DNA from: Pinguiococcus pyrenoidosus
Taxonomy: Eukaryota; Sar; Pinguiophyceae; Pinguiochrysidales; Pinguiochrysidaceae
Reading direction: 5' to 3'
DNA length: 26,150 nucleotides
Assembly (NCBI GenBank): GCA_019677205.1
Contig: JAAMXY010003464.1
Span: 8,371-34,520, forward strand
Shown here: in pieces, positions 24,078 through 26,150 of the stretch
Layout of the letters: each line of letters opens with the position of its first letter
Position numbering within the stretch: position 1 is the first letter of the stretch
Program-made: the position numbers and the translations under genes
The notes under the pieces: generated by a model
The model's database searches: none
Seen by the model: the letters and a program-made list of their open reading frames with translations, nothing else
Told to the model about the DNA's origin: nothing

Positions 24078-26150
24078 ATGCGGAGCTTGCGCGTGGCGTC
24101 GTTTGCGAGGCAACAGCCATCGAAGAGCTATGTTACGCGCGTCGGTGTGGAAGTTCACGTTCAGCTCTCTATCGACAGCAAGCTCTTCTCCGGCGCTCCC
24201 AGCGACGGCGGATGGACGAATCGCTGCGTGGATCCTTTCGACGCCGCACTGCCTGGCACTTTGCCACGGCTCAATGAGGCTGCTCTCGACAAGGCTCTGA
24301 ACCTAGCGGCGATTCTTGGCTGCGCAGTGAATCGCACCTCTTACTTCGAAAGGAAGCACTACGTCTACCCCGATCTTCCACATGGCTACCAGATAACACA
24401 GCAGCAGACGCCCCTTGCAACTTCGGTGCGTTGTATGCAGAACGATGCAGGAAAAAATACCACGGCTGAGGGCTCTCTCAGGGTTTGCTGCGCTACTGCG
24501 AGATAGCGCGGAACAACGGCAAGGGCGCGGTTGCTTCGTGGCGCCTGCTAGAGCATACAGTCGCCGTGGAGAGGATTCAGCTCGAAATCGATACTGGCAA
24601 AAGCGTTCACCAGGAGAACAGCACATGCATAGATCTGAATCGAGCAGGTGCGTAGCACCCTCGAAGGGAAAGCGCGCGACGGGCATCCCCACCGAAGGAC
24701 TTCTCTAGGATGCGCCCTCGTGGAGCTCGTGATGGCGCCGTCAATGCACTCGGGCGCTCAAGCATCTTCTGCTGTTAGAGAGCTCCAGCAGATGCTGCGT
24801 CGCAGTGGGATAAGCGACGGCAATCTCGAAGAAGGGTGCGCATCATAGGTCCAGCGCGTTCGCTAGGGACGTAAGGATCTGACTTTTTGCTACCGGCAGG
24901 TCTCTTCGCGCTGATATCAACGTCTCAGTGGAGCCACCTGGGTTCAGTGGCCGACTCCCGAGGGTAGAGGTCAAAAACTTGAATAGTCTCGCTCAGATTA
25001 AAGCAGCTGCTGAGCACGAGGCGGATAGGCAGACGAAGCTGCTGAAGAGGTGTGATGGCGCAAGTAGGACCGCAGGACGGGTGTCTGCTTTCCGACTAAA
25101 CGTTGCCCTCCCACAGCGGCCAGAGCGTGAGACAAGAGACGCGCGCCTTTGATCCGTCTGAGCAGACCACCATACGCCTGCGGACGAAGGGCGGCGGTGT
25201 GGATTACAGATATTGTCCTGAACCAGACCTTGAGGCGGTGGTGGTCTCTGAGGAAAAGCTCGAGGTGGCTGTGGATGCGGCGAAGCGAGAAGGAAAGGAG
25301 CCCCTTTGGATGATAAGAGAACGGTGGCAACGTGACTATGGCTTTGCGTCCGCGGCCTCCTCCAAGAGCGAGATCATCCTGATGTTACCGGAGGAGAGCG
25401 TCGCCGCAGTCTTGTTCTACGACTCGGCGTATTCGTTGCCAGAGCTTTTTGACGAGATGGCGCAACTCCCCGATTCCACGATGACGCAGGCTGAGCAAAA
25501 GGAACATGCGCGAAGGGTCATGGTGTGGTTGGAGCACAGCGTGATTCCCTCTATTTCGCGCGCCGATAAAGAAGTACCGGATGGTGGCTTCGAGGGGAGA
25601 ACCACTCCGCGCCCGTTCGACGCGACACATGAGGTTTTCACCACTACCCTCACAACCAAGGAGCGCGAATGCGAAAGGGCCCCTCAGGCAATGGCGACTC
25701 TGCTCGAAAGCTTTAGCAACGGAGAAGTCTCAAGCGATGGGATGCGGTCCGTCTTGAGCGTCTTCGCGGAGCAGCTTACGTTCTTGTCCAAGCAGGCGCC
25801 CATCCGCTGGCAACGGTACGTTTGGAGGCGCATGGGGAAGAAAGCCTTTCGACAGAAGCTTACGTACGCTCTGTGGACACCCCAAAGGGTTCAACTGCCC
25901 AGCACTCTGCAGCTTATCGAAGACATGGGTCTCCGGAAAATCACAGACGAGCAGACCATAAGAGAAATGGTCGTTCTTGCGCTGGATGATGCCGCGAACT
26001 CAAAGCAATTGCAAGGGGTAAGGGGTGTGACCGCGACAGAGCTGGGGGTGCGCTCACTCACCATCATGTTGTCGCTCTTTCAGTTGCTCAAGGGCAAGGA
26101 CAAGCTCCGGAAGTACTTCTTTGGTAAGGTGATGCGAGCCTCAGACAGGC
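24078..26150 (+). CDS. GATB: Glu-tRNA(Gln) amidotransferase subunit B, organellar (3' end outside window)
   Basis: Exons are 24078-24425, 24482-24647, 24709-24835, 24900-25049 and 25117 to the window end, with introns of 56, 61, 64 and 67 nt. 608 residues are seen and the frame is still open. GatB works with GatA and GatC to amidate Glu-tRNA(Gln) in mitochondria, plastids and many bacteria. Conserved blocks are [123 protein letters not shown] and [10 protein letters not shown]. Every splice restores one of these. The tail domain follows, near its end [13 protein letters not shown], like the FxxGxVMKA of bacterial GatB. An in-frame stop just upstream fixes the start. About 20 Arg/Ser-rich residues before the core fit an organellar targeting peptide. 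Confidence 0.93.

Noticed and set aside
23910-24158. N-terminal extension of the CoA-binding protein to 24158
   Set aside because: It would overlap the start of the divergent GatB gene and gives Arg/Cys-rich sequence of no protein character. The ATG at 23909 begins a plausible leader.
24426-24506. GatB exon 1 reading on to a stop at 24506
   Set aside because: The sequence after LATS departs from the GatB family. The 56-nt GTGCGT...CTCAG intron restores the conserved [14 protein letters not shown] block.

Overview
This is nuclear DNA from a eukaryote with a compact genome. Eleven protein genes lie on both strands in 26 kb, with intergenic gaps of about 70-790 bases. Genes are intronless or carry a few very short spliceosomal introns (56-80 nt), many with GTGCG-type donors. 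There are no bacterial operons, ribosome-binding sites, rRNA, tRNA, CRISPR or transposon signals. A radial spoke protein 3 gene and a SPATA4-type CH-domain gene show that the organism builds motile cilia or flagella. Two housekeeping enzymes (CTP synthase and a CoA-binding protein) have hydrophobic N-terminal leaders that could be secretory or bipartite plastid signals. This makes a flagellated alga or a relative with a complex plastid plausible, but the lineage cannot be fixed from this window.

Layout, left to right. (1) 2-496 +, C-terminal end of a DPF-motif protein of endocytic-adaptor type. (2) 566-1395 -, PRKRIP1 homologue (spliceosome), two exons. (3) 1773-2846 +, radial spoke protein 3, about four exons. 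(4) 2958-10805 -, a 2615-residue coiled-coil protein with small cysteine-rich and beta-rich modules, function unknown. (5) 11595-12929 +, an RBR (RING-IBR-RING) E3 ligase with a C-terminal membrane segment. (6) 13111-15374 -, CTP synthase, three exons. (7) 15777-18628 -, a SPATA4-like CH domain followed by a long helical-repeat region, at least four exons. (8) 18927-22103 +, an unrecognised 1058-residue acidic protein. (9) 22187-22681 -, AP-1 sigma adaptin. (10) 23418-23909 -, a CoA-binding (YccU-like) protein with a leader peptide. (11) 24078 to beyond 26150 +, GatB, the B subunit of the Glu-tRNA(Gln) amidotransferase, five exons seen.

The genes do not form one pathway. Two known or likely ciliary genes (3, 7) and a possibly cytoskeletal giant (4) lie close together. 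Genes 1 and 9 are both linked to clathrin-type vesicle traffic. Genes 2/3, 4/5, 7/8 and 10/11 are divergent pairs that share an upstream region. Genes 1/2, 3/4, 5/6 and 8/9 converge with 69-181 bases between stop codons. Splice boundaries were placed by reading GT...AG pairs that restore a family-consistent reading frame. None has been tested against RNA.
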